Shown in pieces: positions 49,729 to 58,699 of a stretch of DNA of 64,000 nucleotides (the stretch's first letter is position 1; the number at the start of each line of letters is the position of its first letter). Source of the DNA: Frigoribacterium sp. PhB24. Its GTDB lineage: Bacteria; Actinomycetota; Actinomycetes; Actinomycetales; Microbacteriaceae. Both the position numbers and the translations under genes were made by a program. Location: the NCBI RefSeq assembly GCF_003755185.1, contig NZ_RKIC01000011.1:124001-188000 (forward strand), read 5' to 3'. Under the pieces are notes generated by a model that was given only the letters and a program-made list of their open reading frames with translations, made no database searches and was not told the DNA's origin.

Positions 49729-50775
49729 ATGAACATCGAGTCGTGGGGTGGAGGCGTCGTCCTCGCTCTCGTCGCCGCGCTCTGGCTCGTCTACCTCGTG
49801 CCCACCTGGCAGCGGCGACGCGAGTACCTCGCGACCGAACGGAACGCCGTCCGGCTGCAGCAGACCCTCCGCATCCTCGCCCAGACCGCCGAGGTGCCCG
49901 ACGAGGTGCGCGTCGAGGCGAACGCCCGCTCGGTCGCCGACGCGCAGAAGATCCTGCGACACGAGGAGGCGCGGCGCGAGGCCCTCAGGAGGGCCCACGA
50001 GGCGGCGCGTCAGCGCGCCGTCACCCGCGAGCTCGCCGCGGCCGCCCCCGTGTTGCGGGCCGCCGACCGCGACCCCGCCCTCGCCGCGCGCCGGCTGCGA
50101 CGCTCCCGCCTGGTCTCGACCGTCGTGCTCGCGCTGAGCGTGGTCGCGGTGGTCGGAGGTGTCGCCGCGGGCCTGACGTCGTCCTGGGTGCTCGTCGTCG
50201 CCGGTCTCGTCTTCGGTACGGGGGCGATCGCGATGCTCACGCAGTTGGCCGCCGTGTCGCGGGCACGGGCCCGCCGAGCGGTGGTCGCTCCCGTGGCCCA
50301 ACCCCTCAAGGACTTCTCGCAGGTCTTCGGCCAGGGTGTCGTCCTCCGCGACGACGAGGCCTCGTCGGAGTCGCGGCAGTGGACGCCCGTGCCCGTCCCG
50401 AAGCCCCTCTACCTGCGGCGGGGACGTCAGCGTCCCGCTGCGGCATCGTCGGCGGACGCCGCGGCGGCGGAGCTGCAGCAGGACTCCCGCCGCTCGGTCG
50501 AGTCCCTGCGCTCGGCCCAGCACGACGCCCTGCGCGAGGCCGCCCGGGCCGAGGCCGCGCTGCAGTCGACGCGACACGCACAGGTGGCCGCCGCCGCGCC
50601 TCCTGCCGCCGCCGCCGTGCCCGCGGGCGCCGCGGTCCCCGCCGAGGAGGCGCGGGTCGAGCCGGTCGCGCCGCCCCGCCCCCCGAGTCGCTTCGCCCGG
50701 ATGGGCATCATCGACGATCTGCCGCAGTCGGACTTCTCGCTCGACGAGGCGCTGCAGCGCCGTCGCGCCGTCTGA
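49729..50775 (+). CDS. Uncharacterised membrane protein with coiled-coil and Pro/Ala tail
   Basis: 348 residues. There is an N-terminal transmembrane helix (about 8-25), a helical, Arg/Ala-rich segment (40-115), and two more transmembrane helices (about 126-147 and 150-172). A long Ala/Pro-rich tail follows, and the last part (SRFARMGIIDDLPQSDFSLDEALQRRRAV) looks conserved. It resembles uncharacterised actinobacterial membrane proteins sometimes called large exoproteins. Function unknown. Leaderless: TACCTT (49716-49721) seven bases before ATG. It lies directly upstream of tRNA-Ala. Confidence 0.65.
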   Translation: MNIESWGGGVVLALVAALWLVYLVPTWQRRREYLATERNAVRLQQTLRILAQTAEVPDEVRVEANARSVADAQKILRHEEARREALRRAHEAARQRAVTRELAAAAPVLRAADRDPALAARRLRRSRLVSTVVLALSVVAVVGGVAAGLTSSWVLVVAGLVFGTGAIAMLTQLAAVSRARARRAVVAPVAQPLKDFSQVFGQGVVLRDDEASSESRQWTPVPVPKPLYLRRGRQRPAAASSADAAAAELQQDSRRSVESLRSAQHDALREAARAEAALQSTRHAQVAAAAPPAAAAVPAGAAVPAEEARVEPVAPPRPPSRFARMGIIDDLPQSDFSLDEALQRRRAV

Positions 50776-50841
50776 CCCTCGCGCCCGGGGCCTCAGGTCA
50801 TCCGGGCGTCGTCGAGGTGCTATCGTGGCAGAGCAGTTTCC

Positions 50842-50917
50842 GGGGCTATGGCGCAGTTGGTAGCGCGTCTCGTTCGCAATGAGAAGGTCAGGGGTTCGAA
50901 TCCCCTTAGCTCCACCA
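50842..50917 (+). tRNA. tRNA-Ala (anticodon CGC)
   Basis: 76 nt including an encoded CCA. The acceptor stem GGGGCTA/TAGCTCC contains the G3-U70 pair diagnostic of alanine tRNA. The D-arm, a five-pair anticodon stem (one G-U), loop TTCGCAA with anticodon CGC, and the GGTTCGAATCC T-arm are all complete. It reads GCG codons. Confidence 0.97.
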
Positions 50918-50920
50918 GAG

Positions 50921-50950
50921 AAGGCCCGGGTCGACCACGACCCGGGCCTT
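50921..50950 (+). terminator. Terminator after tRNA-Ala
   Basis: A perfect 13-bp stem AAGGCCCGGGTCG with its complement around loop ACCA, starting 3 bp after the tRNA CCA end. Confidence 0.9.
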
Positions 50951-50954
50951 CCGC

Positions 50955-51029
50955 GTGCCGGCCACCGCTGTGCCGGCCATCGCTGTGCCGACCATCGCTG
51001 TGCCGGCCACCGTTGTGCCGGCCATCGCC
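50955..51029. repeat. 15-bp tandem repeat (five copies)
   Basis: Five copies of a 15-bp unit (consensus GTGCCGGCCATCGCT) with one or two base variants, just after the tRNA terminator. No gene is read through it. Confidence 0.9.
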
Positions 51030-51112
51030 CGAGCCGCGTCTGCGGCGGGGACGAGCTGATGGATCCGCTGTGAGCGGGGGCGGACGGGGTGCGGCGGTCG
51101 TAGCATCCGGGC

Positions 51113-51316
51113 ATGTCACTCGCAGTCAGCATCGTGCAGCACGACGAACATGATCACCCGGTCTGGTATCTGCAGTACTCCTATGCACGCTCGCTGCCCG
51201 GAGCGCCGGCCCGGGGTCCGTACCATTCGCGTCTCGACGCCGAGGAGGCGCTGCACCACCTGCGTGACGCCGCCCACATGTACGGCGAGTTCGAGATCTC
51301 GGTGCTGCCCGCCTGA
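51113..51316 (+). CDS. Small hypothetical protein
   Basis: 67 residues, rich in His/Tyr: SIVQHDEHDHPVWYLQYSYARS, then SRLDAEEALHHLRDAAHMYGEFEISVLPA. No family is recognised; composition and length suggest a compact soluble domain. Leaderless: TAGCAT six bases before ATG, supporting a real gene. Confidence 0.6.
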   Translation: MSLAVSIVQHDEHDHPVWYLQYSYARSLPGAPARGPYHSRLDAEEALHHLRDAAHMYGEFEISVLPA

Positions 51317-51406
51317 CCCCCGCCAGGGTGCGCGGCCGCCGGTCGAGCACCTCCCGCGACGTGTCCTCGGTGACCGCCGCCGCGCCTCCTGCACCATGAT
51401 GGACGG

Positions 51407-53005
51407 GTGCCTCAGACGACCCCGACCGACCCCTCGACGCCCCACCTCTCGACCGACCCCGAGCTGCTCGCACGCCTGAGGGCCGACCTGGCGTCGTCCG
51501 GGTTCACGGTCGAGCGGCTGCAAGGTGCCGACGCCTGGGGGTCGCGCGCCGGAGCCGCCCTGTTCCGTGGTGAACGGGTCGCCGCCCGCCGAGCGCTGGC
51601 CCGCAGCGCCGCCCGGGACGCGTCGGTGCGTCCTGCGGCCACGCTCGCGCTGACGTTCGTGCTGGGCTACTCGCAGACCGTCGACGCGGTCGCCGAGGCG
51701 CTGCCGACCCTGGGCGTCGACGGCGCGGTCACCCTCGGGCTCGTCGCGAGAGAGGCCGACACGGTCCGCGCGCTGATCGACCTGCGCCCCTACGCGTTCG
51801 TCGACGCCTCGGGCGAGGCCGGCTGGTGGATCGCCTCCGACCTCGGCGAGCTCGTCGTCGAGGGTGCGCTGCGCGAGGACCACGTCCTCGGCGTCGGGGG
51901 AGCCTCGGCCACCCTCGCCGGCCTGATGATCTCCCGCCAGGTCGACCGAGCGCTCGACCTCGGCACGGGCTGCGGCATCCAGGCGCTGCACGCGGCCCGG
52001 CACGCCCGGCACGTCGTCGCCACCGACATCTCTCGACGGGCCCTCGACTTCGCCGCGTTCAACGCCGCTCTCAACCTCGTCGACGGCATCGAGCTGCGCC
52101 TGGGCAGCCTCTTCGAGCCCGTCGCCGGCGAGACCTTCGACCACATCGTCTCGAACCCGCCGTTCGTCATCACGCCTCGGGCCGAGGGCGTCCCCGAGTA
52201 CGAGTACCGCGACGGCGGCATGGTGGGCGACGACCTCGTCGCCTCGGTCGTCGAGGGCCTCGGCCGTCATCTCGCTCCGGGCGGCGTCGGTCAACTGCTG
52301 GGCAACTGGGAGTCCGGAGGCGCGGCCGCGGTCACCGGCAAGAAGGGCGCCTACTCGGTCGCCGACTGGGCGGCCCGGGGCGACGTTCCCGTCGACGTCT
52401 GGGTCGTCGAGCGCGAGGTTCAAGATCCCACCGCGTACGCCGAGACCTGGATCAGGGACGGCGGCACCCGACCCGGCACCTCCGACTTCGAGCGTCTGTA
52501 CGAGGCCTGGCTCGGTGACTTCGAGGCCCGCGGCGTCGTCGAGGTCGGCTTCGGGTACCTGACCGTGCGTCGGCCCGTCGACGACACGAGGCCACCCGTG
52601 GTGCGCACGGAGCGCCTCCTCGGTGGCCTCGGCCAGAACGACGTCGGACTCGGCGCGCACCTGCTCGGGACGCTCGACGCGATCGACCTGGTGCGCGGCC
52701 TCGACGACGAGCAGCTGGCCGCGCGACGGCTGGTCGTCGCGGGCGACGTCACCGAAGAGCGGCACTACTGGCCGGGCAACGACGACCCCACGGTGATCTC
52801 GCTGCGGCAGGGCGGCGGCTTCGCCCGGACGGTCGACTCGGGTACGGCCCTGTCGGCGCTGGTGGGTGCCTGCGACGGCGAGTTGAGCGTCGGCGCGATC
52901 GTCGCCGCGCTCGCCCAGCTGCTCGGAGTGGACGAGCGAGAGCTGCGGGCCGAGCTGCTGCCGCAGGTGCGAGAGCTCGTGACGACGGGCATGTTGCGCG
53001 CCTGA
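51407..53005 (+). CDS. Class I SAM methyltransferase (HemK/PrmC-like core)
   Basis: 532 residues. A winged-helix-like N-terminal domain (about 1-150) precedes a Rossmann methyltransferase core: LDLGTGCGIQALHAA binds AdoMet, ATDISRRALDFAAFNA follows, and NPPF (250-253) is the amino-methylating motif shared with PrmC and RNA/DNA amide methyltransferases. The C-terminal roughly 170 residues form an extra domain seen in DUF7059/DUF7782-type actinobacterial proteins. The target could be a protein Gln, RNA or small molecule; sequence does not decide. GTG start at 51407, which is less certain than others. Confidence 0.82.
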   Translation: MPQTTPTDPSTPHLSTDPELLARLRADLASSGFTVERLQGADAWGSRAGAALFRGERVAARRALARSAARDASVRPAATLALTFVLGYSQTVDAVAEALPTLGVDGAVTLGLVAREADTVRALIDLRPYAFVDASGEAGWWIASDLGELVVEGALREDHVLGVGGASATLAGLMISRQVDRALDLGTGCGIQALHAARHARHVVATDISRRALDFAAFNAALNLVDGIELRLGSLFEPVAGETFDHIVSNPPFVITPRAEGVPEYEYRDGGMVGDDLVASVVEGLGRHLAPGGVGQLLGNWESGGAAAVTGKKGAYSVADWAARGDVPVDVWVVEREVQDPTAYAETWIRDGGTRPGTSDFERLYEAWLGDFEARGVVEVGFGYLTVRRPVDDTRPPVVRTERLLGGLGQNDVGLGAHLLGTLDAIDLVRGLDDEQLAARRLVVAGDVTEERHYWPGNDDPTVISLRQGGGFARTVDSGTALSALVGACDGELSVGAIVAALAQLLGVDERELRAELLPQVRELVTTGMLRA

Positions 53006-53016
53006 GCCCGGTGGCG

Positions 53017-53607
53017 TCAGGCGGGAGTCGCCACCGCGGACAGCGCCAGACGCCAGACGAGCTCGACGTGCTCGGCCATGTCGGTCCCGGGGTCGAGCAT
53101 CCACTGGATCTGCATGCCGTCGCTGACCGCGAGCAGCACGGTCGCGAGGCGGGTGGGGTCGAGGCCGGCGGGGACCTCGCCCCGCTCCTGCCGGTCGCCG
53201 ATCGCGTCGGCCACCCGGGCGCGGATCGAGGCGTAACGCTCGACGAAGTACGCGTGGGCCGCGTGGCTCGGGTCGCTCGTCGCGGCCGTCGACATGCTCG
53301 CGAAGAGTTGGACGAGTCCCGGGACGTCGGCGTTGTGTCGGATGACCGCGATCAGCTGCTCGACGATGTCGACGTGCGGGTCGGCGAGGGCGTAGTCGAC
53401 CTCGTCGCGTCGGCGGAGGATGGCCGTGAAGAGTTCGTCCTTGCTGTCGAAGTAGTGCAGCAACCCGGCCTGGCTCAAGTCGACGGACTCGGCGAGCTCT
53501 CTGACCGATGTGCCCCGGAAGCCGTTGCGGGCGACCACCTCGAGCGCCGTGTCGAGGATCTCGGTGCGCTTGGCGACACCCTTCGCGTACGAACCCCGTT
53601 GTGCCAT
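53017..53607 (-). CDS. TetR family transcriptional regulator
   Basis: 196 residues. The N-terminal helix-turn-helix (ILDTALEVVARNGFRGTSVRELAESVDLSQAGLLHYF) is classical; the C-terminal ligand domain is variable. Leaderless on the minus strand: TAGCCT six bases before the ATG. Gene order suggests it may control the adjacent NAD-dependent epimerase gene, which is transcribed the same way from further up, though no operator was located. Confidence 0.9.
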   Translation of the reverse strand: MAQRGSYAKGVAKRTEILDTALEVVARNGFRGTSVRELAESVDLSQAGLLHYFDSKDELFTAILRRRDEVDYALADPHVDIVEQLIAVIRHNADVPGLVQLFASMSTAATSDPSHAAHAYFVERYASIRARVADAIGDRQERGEVPAGLDPTRLATVLLAVSDGMQIQWMLDPGTDMAEHVELVWRLALSAVATPA

Positions 53608-53659
53608 GCGGCCAGGCTAGCGCCGGTGGTGATCGGGGGTGAGGCGCGCCTCGTGATGC

Positions 53660-53700
53660 GACCCGCGCCTCCTGGTCCGACGGATCAGGAGGCGCGGGTC
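53660..53700. terminator. Terminator hairpin with the recurrent 9-mer
   Basis: A perfect 15-bp stem (53660-53674 with 53686-53700) and an 11-nt loop, downstream of the epimerase gene on the minus strand. Both arms carry GGAGGCGCG or its complement. Confidence 0.8.
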
Positions 53701-53720
53701 GTCGGTCGGAGGGTCGCGCG

Positions 53721-54623
53721 TCAGCCGCGGTGGTTGCCGGTGCGCTCGCCCCACTCGCGCCAGGAGTACTCGGGCACGAAGCCGAGCAGGTCCCGGGCCT
53801 TGTCGCTGCTGAGCAGCGGCTCGACGCCCTCGACGGCCCGGCGCTTCTCGACCTGCGGCCAGTACTGCTCGGCGAGGACGGCGGTCGGGGTGTTCATCAC
53901 GGTGTCGGAGGCCGCGATGATGAACGCCTCGAAGCCGACGAGGTCGCTCTCGAGCGCCCGGCGCACGGCCTGCGCTCCGTCGCGGGCGTCGATGTACGAG
54001 AACAGGTTGAAGGTGCGCTTCTCGGGCGTCTCGTCGAAGGGGTACTCCGAGTAGTCGCCGTCGTCCATCACGTTCGAGAAGCGCAGGCCGATCAGCTTGA
54101 GCTGGCGGTCCCACCGGGTGAAGTGCCGCGCCATCTCCTCCTCGACGGCCTTGCCGAGCGAGTACGACGACTCGGGCCGCACCGGGTACTCCTCGTCGAG
54201 CGGCAGGTAGGGCGGGTCGATGTCGAAGGGGATGCCCAGCAGGGTCTCGCTCGAGGCCCACACGACGTTGCGGATCTTGGCGGCCCGGGCCGCGGCGAAC
54301 ACGTTGTAGCTCGAGGTGACGTTGTTGGTGAAGAGGGCGGCGTTCGGCACCAGGCCTGGAGCCGGGATCGCCCCGAGGTGCACGACGGCGTCGATGTGGT
54401 CGTACCGGTCGTCGACGCTGGTCAATGCCTGGGCGACCTGCCCGTAGTCGGTCAGGTCGACCTTGACGAACACGACGCCCTCGACGGGGTCGGGGCTGGG
54501 CACCCGGTCGAGCAGGACGACCTCGTAGCCGTGCTCGGCGAGGTCGCGCACGACGGCGCGGCCGAGCTTGCCGCTGCCGCCGGTGACGGCGACTCGGGTG
54601 GTGGGGGTGCGGGGAGACGACAT
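53721..54623 (-). CDS. NAD-dependent epimerase/dehydratase
   Basis: 300 residues of the extended SDR fold. TGGSGKLGRAVVRDLAEHGYEVVLLD binds NAD, VVHLGAIPAPG is the typical motif, WASSETLLG holds the serine and YSLGKAVEEE the Tyr/Lys pair. C-terminal IAASDTVMNTPTAVLAEQYWP suggests the sugar-nucleotide or uronate dehydrogenase-like branch. The ATG at 54623 has AGAAAGGG upstream. Substrate not decided. Confidence 0.88.
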   Translation of the reverse strand: MSSPRTPTTRVAVTGGSGKLGRAVVRDLAEHGYEVVLLDRVPSPDPVEGVVFVKVDLTDYGQVAQALTSVDDRYDHIDAVVHLGAIPAPGLVPNAALFTNNVTSSYNVFAAARAAKIRNVVWASSETLLGIPFDIDPPYLPLDEEYPVRPESSYSLGKAVEEEMARHFTRWDRQLKLIGLRFSNVMDDGDYSEYPFDETPEKRTFNLFSYIDARDGAQAVRRALESDLVGFEAFIIAASDTVMNTPTAVLAEQYWPQVEKRRAVEGVEPLLSSDKARDLLGFVPEYSWREWGERTGNHRG

Positions 54624-54864
54624 CGTCGGCCCTTTCTGCCGGGAGTCCGGCGGGTCTGGAGGTGCACGGATCGGGCTGCGCGCCTCCCTCGTGTCTACTA
54701 GTCGGCGGCCGTCCGTGGTCGGACGCGGGCGGGTGGCTCGGTCGACTCCGTGCCGACCCCCGGGAGGCGCGGTGCCGGTCCTGATCCGCTGGGAGCCGTG
54801 TCGGACGTGCCGGGTAGCTTCGGGCTGACCGGGGTCGAGCGTCGGCCCCCTGAGAGAGGCACCC

Positions 54865-55047
54865 ATGAGCACGCCCACGAACCCTGCGAACCACGACGCC
54901 GACGAGCGCACCGACCCGGCTGCCGTGCACGGCGACAGCCCCGAGCCCGTCGAGCTGCACGGCGAGTCGCCGGCCGACGAGGCCGCGGTCGAAGGGGCCG
55001 TCGACCAGGTCGACGGTCTGCTCGGCGGCCCGGGCCGCATCGCCTGA
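54865..55047 (+). CDS. Small acidic disordered protein
   Basis: 60 residues, rich in Asp/Glu/Pro/Ala, with a repeated HGDSPEPVELHGESP element. No family is recognised. GAGAGAGG precedes the ATG at good spacing, which supports translation. The roughly 240 bp upstream hold no other gene. Confidence 0.45.
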   Translation: MSTPTNPANHDADERTDPAAVHGDSPEPVELHGESPADEAAVEGAVDQVDGLLGGPGRIA

Positions 55048-55072
55048 GCCCGGGTCCCGGCTCGGCGTCGTG

Positions 55073-55570
55073 TCAGCCGATCGGCTGCAACGAGTGGAAG
55101 GTCGCGCCGTGATACACGAGCGGTGCCGTCGTGTCGTCGACCTCGGCTCCGAGCACCTGCAAGATCACGACGACGTGGTCGCCGGCGGGGACCTCGCGGT
55201 GGACGACGCACTCGAGCCGTAGTGGGGCTCCCGACACCAGGACGGCGCCGTCGCCGGTGACGACGTGGTCGACGTCGGTGAACCGGGAGGCGCGGTCGCG
55301 TGACGAGAGCCGGCGGCAGAGCAGGCCCTGGCCGGCGGCGAGCACCGACACCCCGAGGCTCGGCGCCTCACGCAGGCGGGCCCACGTCGCCGAGTCCTGC
55401 CGAGCGGCGAAGGTCACCATCGGCGGGTCGAACGACGCCCCGACCGTGAAGCTCGAGACGACCATGCCGTCGGGGCCGTCGCCGCCCGAGGCGGCGAGGG
55501 CGGCGACACCGCTCGGGAAGGCGGCGAACACGGAGCGGCCGGCCGGGGCGAGCGATGTGGTGCGGGTCAT
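55073..55570 (-). CDS. Flavin reductase family protein
   Basis: 165 residues: the FMN-binding split barrel of flavin reductases with FAAFPSGVAALAA, GMVVSSFTVGASFDPPMVTFAA and GVSVLAAGQGLL, and a C-terminal VYHGATFHSL. It reduces free FMN/FAD with NAD(P)H, usually for a partner monooxygenase, which is not adjacent here. GGGAGC lies before the ATG at 55570. A perfect palindrome overlaps its promoter region. Confidence 0.88.
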   Translation of the reverse strand: MTRTTSLAPAGRSVFAAFPSGVAALAASGGDGPDGMVVSSFTVGASFDPPMVTFAARQDSATWARLREAPSLGVSVLAAGQGLLCRRLSSRDRASRFTDVDHVVTGDGAVLVSGAPLRLECVVHREVPAGDHVVVILQVLGAEVDDTTAPLVYHGATFHSLQPIG

Positions 55571-55590
55571 GGGGCTCCCGTCGAGAGATG

Positions 55591-55606
55591 TGAACCAGGT
55601 GGTTCA
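55591..55606. promoter_or_regulatory. Palindromic operator candidate
   Basis: Perfect 7-bp arms TGAACCA-GG-TGGTTCA about 20 bp upstream of the flavin reductase start, with a looser TGTTTCA half-site nearby. It is likely a repressor site of the MarR or TetR kind. No regulator gene is adjacent. Confidence 0.55.
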
Positions 55607-56059
55607 TCGCGACGCTAGCCGTCAGGTGTTTCATCCGGATTACGCGTTCTTCCAATCACCTGCAAGTCACCCACCACGGCGGGTGCTGGGCGAGGTACGG
55701 TGTAGTGCGCTCACCGGCTGGTTACCGGGGCGCCCGTTCCCGACAAGCGGCTGTCGAACCCAGCGTGGTCTCCTGATCCGACTTCGTGAGGTCCACGGCC
55801 GTGGGCCCGGTGGGTACGCCCTGGTCCGAGCACTGCTCGTCGACCGGGGCGTGCCCTCTTCTCGTCCCCGTCGTCCACCGCGCCTCCCCGGGGTCGCGTG
55901 CCGCGCCTCCTCGTGATTTACTTGAGGTCCTCTCACCTCGTGAAGGTTCAGGGTACGAGGCAGGGGGTCGGCCGCGGGGGCGCCATGTCGTCTCCGCGGC
56001 CGACGACCCGACATCCGGCGTCGCCCGCGACCCGGTCGATGGTGCAGGGTTGACTCATC
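55607..56059. other. Intergenic gap
   Basis: A gap of 453 bp holding no recognisable gene. It must contain the promoters of both flanking genes. Two copies of the recurrent 9-mer lie at about 55880-55910. Confidence 0.5.
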
Positions 56060-58630
56060 ATGTCGCCCGCCCCCGCCGCACCCCTGGCCGCCCTGCTCCC
56101 CTCGACGCCCGGGGCCGACTCGTACGACGCCGACACCGCCTACACGGCCTTCGCCGAGTGGGCCGAGTCGCGCGGTCTGCCGCTCTACCCGGCGCAGGAC
56201 GAAGCCATGATGGAGCTCGTCGGCGGAGCGTCGGTGATCCTCAGCACGCCGACCGGCACCGGCAAGTCGCTCGTCGCCGCCGGTGCCCACTTCGTCGCCC
56301 TCAGCCAGGGGGGACGGTCGTACTACACGGCCCCGATCAAGGCTCTCGTCAGCGAGAAGTTCTTCGCCCTGGTCGAGCTCTTCGGGCCCGAGAACGTCGG
56401 CATGGTGACCGGCGACTCGTCGGTGAACGCCGACGCGCCCATCATCTGCTGCACCGCCGAGATCCTCGCGAACCTGGCCTTGCGGCACGGGGCCGACGCG
56501 GACGTCGACCAGGTCGTCATGGACGAGTTCCACTTCTACGGCGACCAGTCGCGCGGTTGGGCCTGGCAGGTGCCGTTGCTGTTGCTCCCGCGGGCGCAGT
56601 TCCTGCTCATGTCGGCGACCCTCGGCGACGTCACGCGCATCACCGACGATCTCGCACGGCGCACGGGTCGGCCCGTCGCACGGGTCACCGGCGTCGAGCG
56701 TCCCGTGCCGCTGCACTACTTCTACGCGCAGACACCCGTGCAAGAGACGGTCGAAGAGCTGCTCGCGACCGGTGAGGCTCCCGTCTACGTCGTGCACTTC
56801 TCGCAGGCCGCGGCCCTCGAGCGGGCGCAGGCGCTCTCGAGCATCAAGGTCGCCAGCCGGGAGCAACGCGACGAGATCGCCGAGCTGATCGGTGGCTTCC
56901 GGTTCAGCACCGGTTTCGGCAAGACGCTCAACCGCCTCGTGCGTTCCGGCATCGGCGTGCACCACGCGGGCATGCTGCCCAAGTACCGACGCCTCGTCGA
57001 ACAACTCGCGCAGCGGGGGTTACTGCGGGTCATCTGCGGCACCGACACGCTCGGCGTCGGCATCAACGTCCCGATCCGCACGGTGCTGCTCACGGCACTG
57101 ACCAAGTTCGACGGCACCCGCATGCGTCAGCTGAGCGCGCGCGAGTTCCACCAGATCGCCGGGCGGGCCGGCCGCGCGGGCTACGACACCTCGGGTACGG
57201 TCACGCTGCAGGCCCCCGAGCACGAGATCGACAACCTCAAGCAGATCGAGCGGGCCGGTGACGACCCGAAGAAGAAGCGCAAGATCGTCCGCAAGAAGGC
57301 GCCCGACGGGTTCGTGTCGTGGGGCGAGCCCAGCTTCACCAAGCTGATCGCGGCCGAGCCCGAGGCTCTCACCTCGCACATGCAGGTGACCCACGCGATG
57401 CTGCTTAACGTCATCGGTCGGGGCGGCGACGTCTTCGCGAACGTGCGCTCGTTGGTCTTCGACAACCACGAGCCGCTCGCCAAGCAGTACGCCATGGCCC
57501 GGCAGGCCGTCTCGATCTACCGCACGCTGCGCACCGCCGAGGTCGTCGTGCAAGAGCCCTCACCCGACGGCGGCGCCCCGACGATCCGTCTGACGGTCGA
57601 CCTGCAGGCGAACTTCGCCCTCAACCAGCCGCTGTCGCCCTTCGCCCTGGCGACCTTCGACGTGCTCGACGTCGAGTCGCCCACCTACGCGCTCGACATG
57701 GTCTCGGTGGTCGAGGCGACCCTCGACGACCCCCGGCCGATCCTGTCGCAGCAGCAGTTCAAGGCCCGCGGCGAGGCGGTCGCCGCGATGAAGTCCGAGG
57801 GCATCGAGTACGACCAGCGCATGGAGCTGCTCGAGGAGGTCACCTGGCCCAAGCCGCTCGACGAGCTGCTCACCGCCCTGTTCGAGACCTACGCGGCGTC
57901 GCAACCCTGGATCGGCGACTTCGCGCTCAGCCCCAAGTCGGTCGTGCGCGACCTCTACGAACGTGCGATGACGTTCGGCGACTTCGTGAACTTCTACGGG
58001 TTGGCGCGGTCCGAGGGACTCGTGCTGCGCTACCTGTCGGACGCCTTCCGTGCCCTGCGGCAGACCGTACCCGACGAGGCGAAGACCGACGAGCTGGTGG
58101 ACGTGATCGAGTGGCTCGGCGAGCTCGTCCGGCAGGTCGACTCGAGCCTGCTCGACGAGTGGGAGGAGATGGTCAACCCGCGCGAGGTCGAGGCCCACGA
58201 CGAGATCGTGCCGCCGACGCTGCGCAACCTCACCGCCAACGCGCGGGCCTTCCGCATCATGGTGCGCAACGAGCTGTTCCGTCGCGTCGAGCTGGCGGCC
58301 CGTGACGACGCCGACGCGCTCGGCGCCCTCGACGCGGGCTCGGGCTGGGACGCCGACCGGTGGGGCGAGGCGCTCGACCGCTACTACGACGAGTACGACT
58401 CGATCGGCACCGACGCCGAGGCCCGGGGGCCGCAGATGCTGCAGGTCGAGCACCTGCCCACGGTGTGGCGTGTGCGGCAGATCCTGGCCGACCCCGAGGG
58501 CGACCACGACTTCGGCATCTCCGCCGTCGTCGACCTGGCCTCGAGTGACGAGCGCGGCGAGGCCGTCGTGACCGTGACGGCCGTGGGCCCGGCCTCCGAG
58601 CGGAGCCGGCCGTCACCCCTCGAGGGGTAA
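56060..58630 (+). CDS. DEAD/DEAH-box helicase with DUF3516-like C-terminus (HelY-type)
   Basis: 856 residues of the Ski2-like superfamily II. Motif I STPTGTGKS (about 62-70), motif II DEFH (155-158), SATLG as motif III, VRSGIGVHHAGMLP and QIAGRAGRAGYDTSG as motifs V/VI are all intact, so it should be active, in contrast with the SF1-like protein at 42-46 kb. The C-terminal roughly 330 residues match the DUF3516 extension of actinobacterial HelY-like RNA/DNA helicases. It probably remodels structured RNA or nucleic acid complexes in the cytosol. The start ATG at 56060 lacks a strong ribosome site. Confidence 0.9.
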   Translation: MSPAPAAPLAALLPSTPGADSYDADTAYTAFAEWAESRGLPLYPAQDEAMMELVGGASVILSTPTGTGKSLVAAGAHFVALSQGGRSYYTAPIKALVSEKFFALVELFGPENVGMVTGDSSVNADAPIICCTAEILANLALRHGADADVDQVVMDEFHFYGDQSRGWAWQVPLLLLPRAQFLLMSATLGDVTRITDDLARRTGRPVARVTGVERPVPLHYFYAQTPVQETVEELLATGEAPVYVVHFSQAAALERAQALSSIKVASREQRDEIAELIGGFRFSTGFGKTLNRLVRSGIGVHHAGMLPKYRRLVEQLAQRGLLRVICGTDTLGVGINVPIRTVLLTALTKFDGTRMRQLSAREFHQIAGRAGRAGYDTSGTVTLQAPEHEIDNLKQIERAGDDPKKKRKIVRKKAPDGFVSWGEPSFTKLIAAEPEALTSHMQVTHAMLLNVIGRGGDVFANVRSLVFDNHEPLAKQYAMARQAVSIYRTLRTAEVVVQEPSPDGGAPTIRLTVDLQANFALNQPLSPFALATFDVLDVESPTYALDMVSVVEATLDDPRPILSQQQFKARGEAVAAMKSEGIEYDQRMELLEEVTWPKPLDELLTALFETYAASQPWIGDFALSPKSVVRDLYERAMTFGDFVNFYGLARSEGLVLRYLSDAFRALRQTVPDEAKTDELVDVIEWLGELVRQVDSSLLDEWEEMVNPREVEAHDEIVPPTLRNLTANARAFRIMVRNELFRRVELAARDDADALGALDAGSGWDADRWGEALDRYYDEYDSIGTDAEARGPQMLQVEHLPTVWRVRQILADPEGDHDFGISAVVDLASSDERGEAVVTVTAVGPASERSRPSPLEG

Positions 58631-58699
58631 TCTCGTAGGGTCGTGCCACACCCCGGCAGCCGACCAGCTCCGCCCGCGTTCCACCACGAAGAGGTCGCC

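Noticed and set aside
50955-51029. CRISPR array
   Set aside because: 15-bp units repeat without spacers and there are no cas genes; it is a simple tandem repeat.
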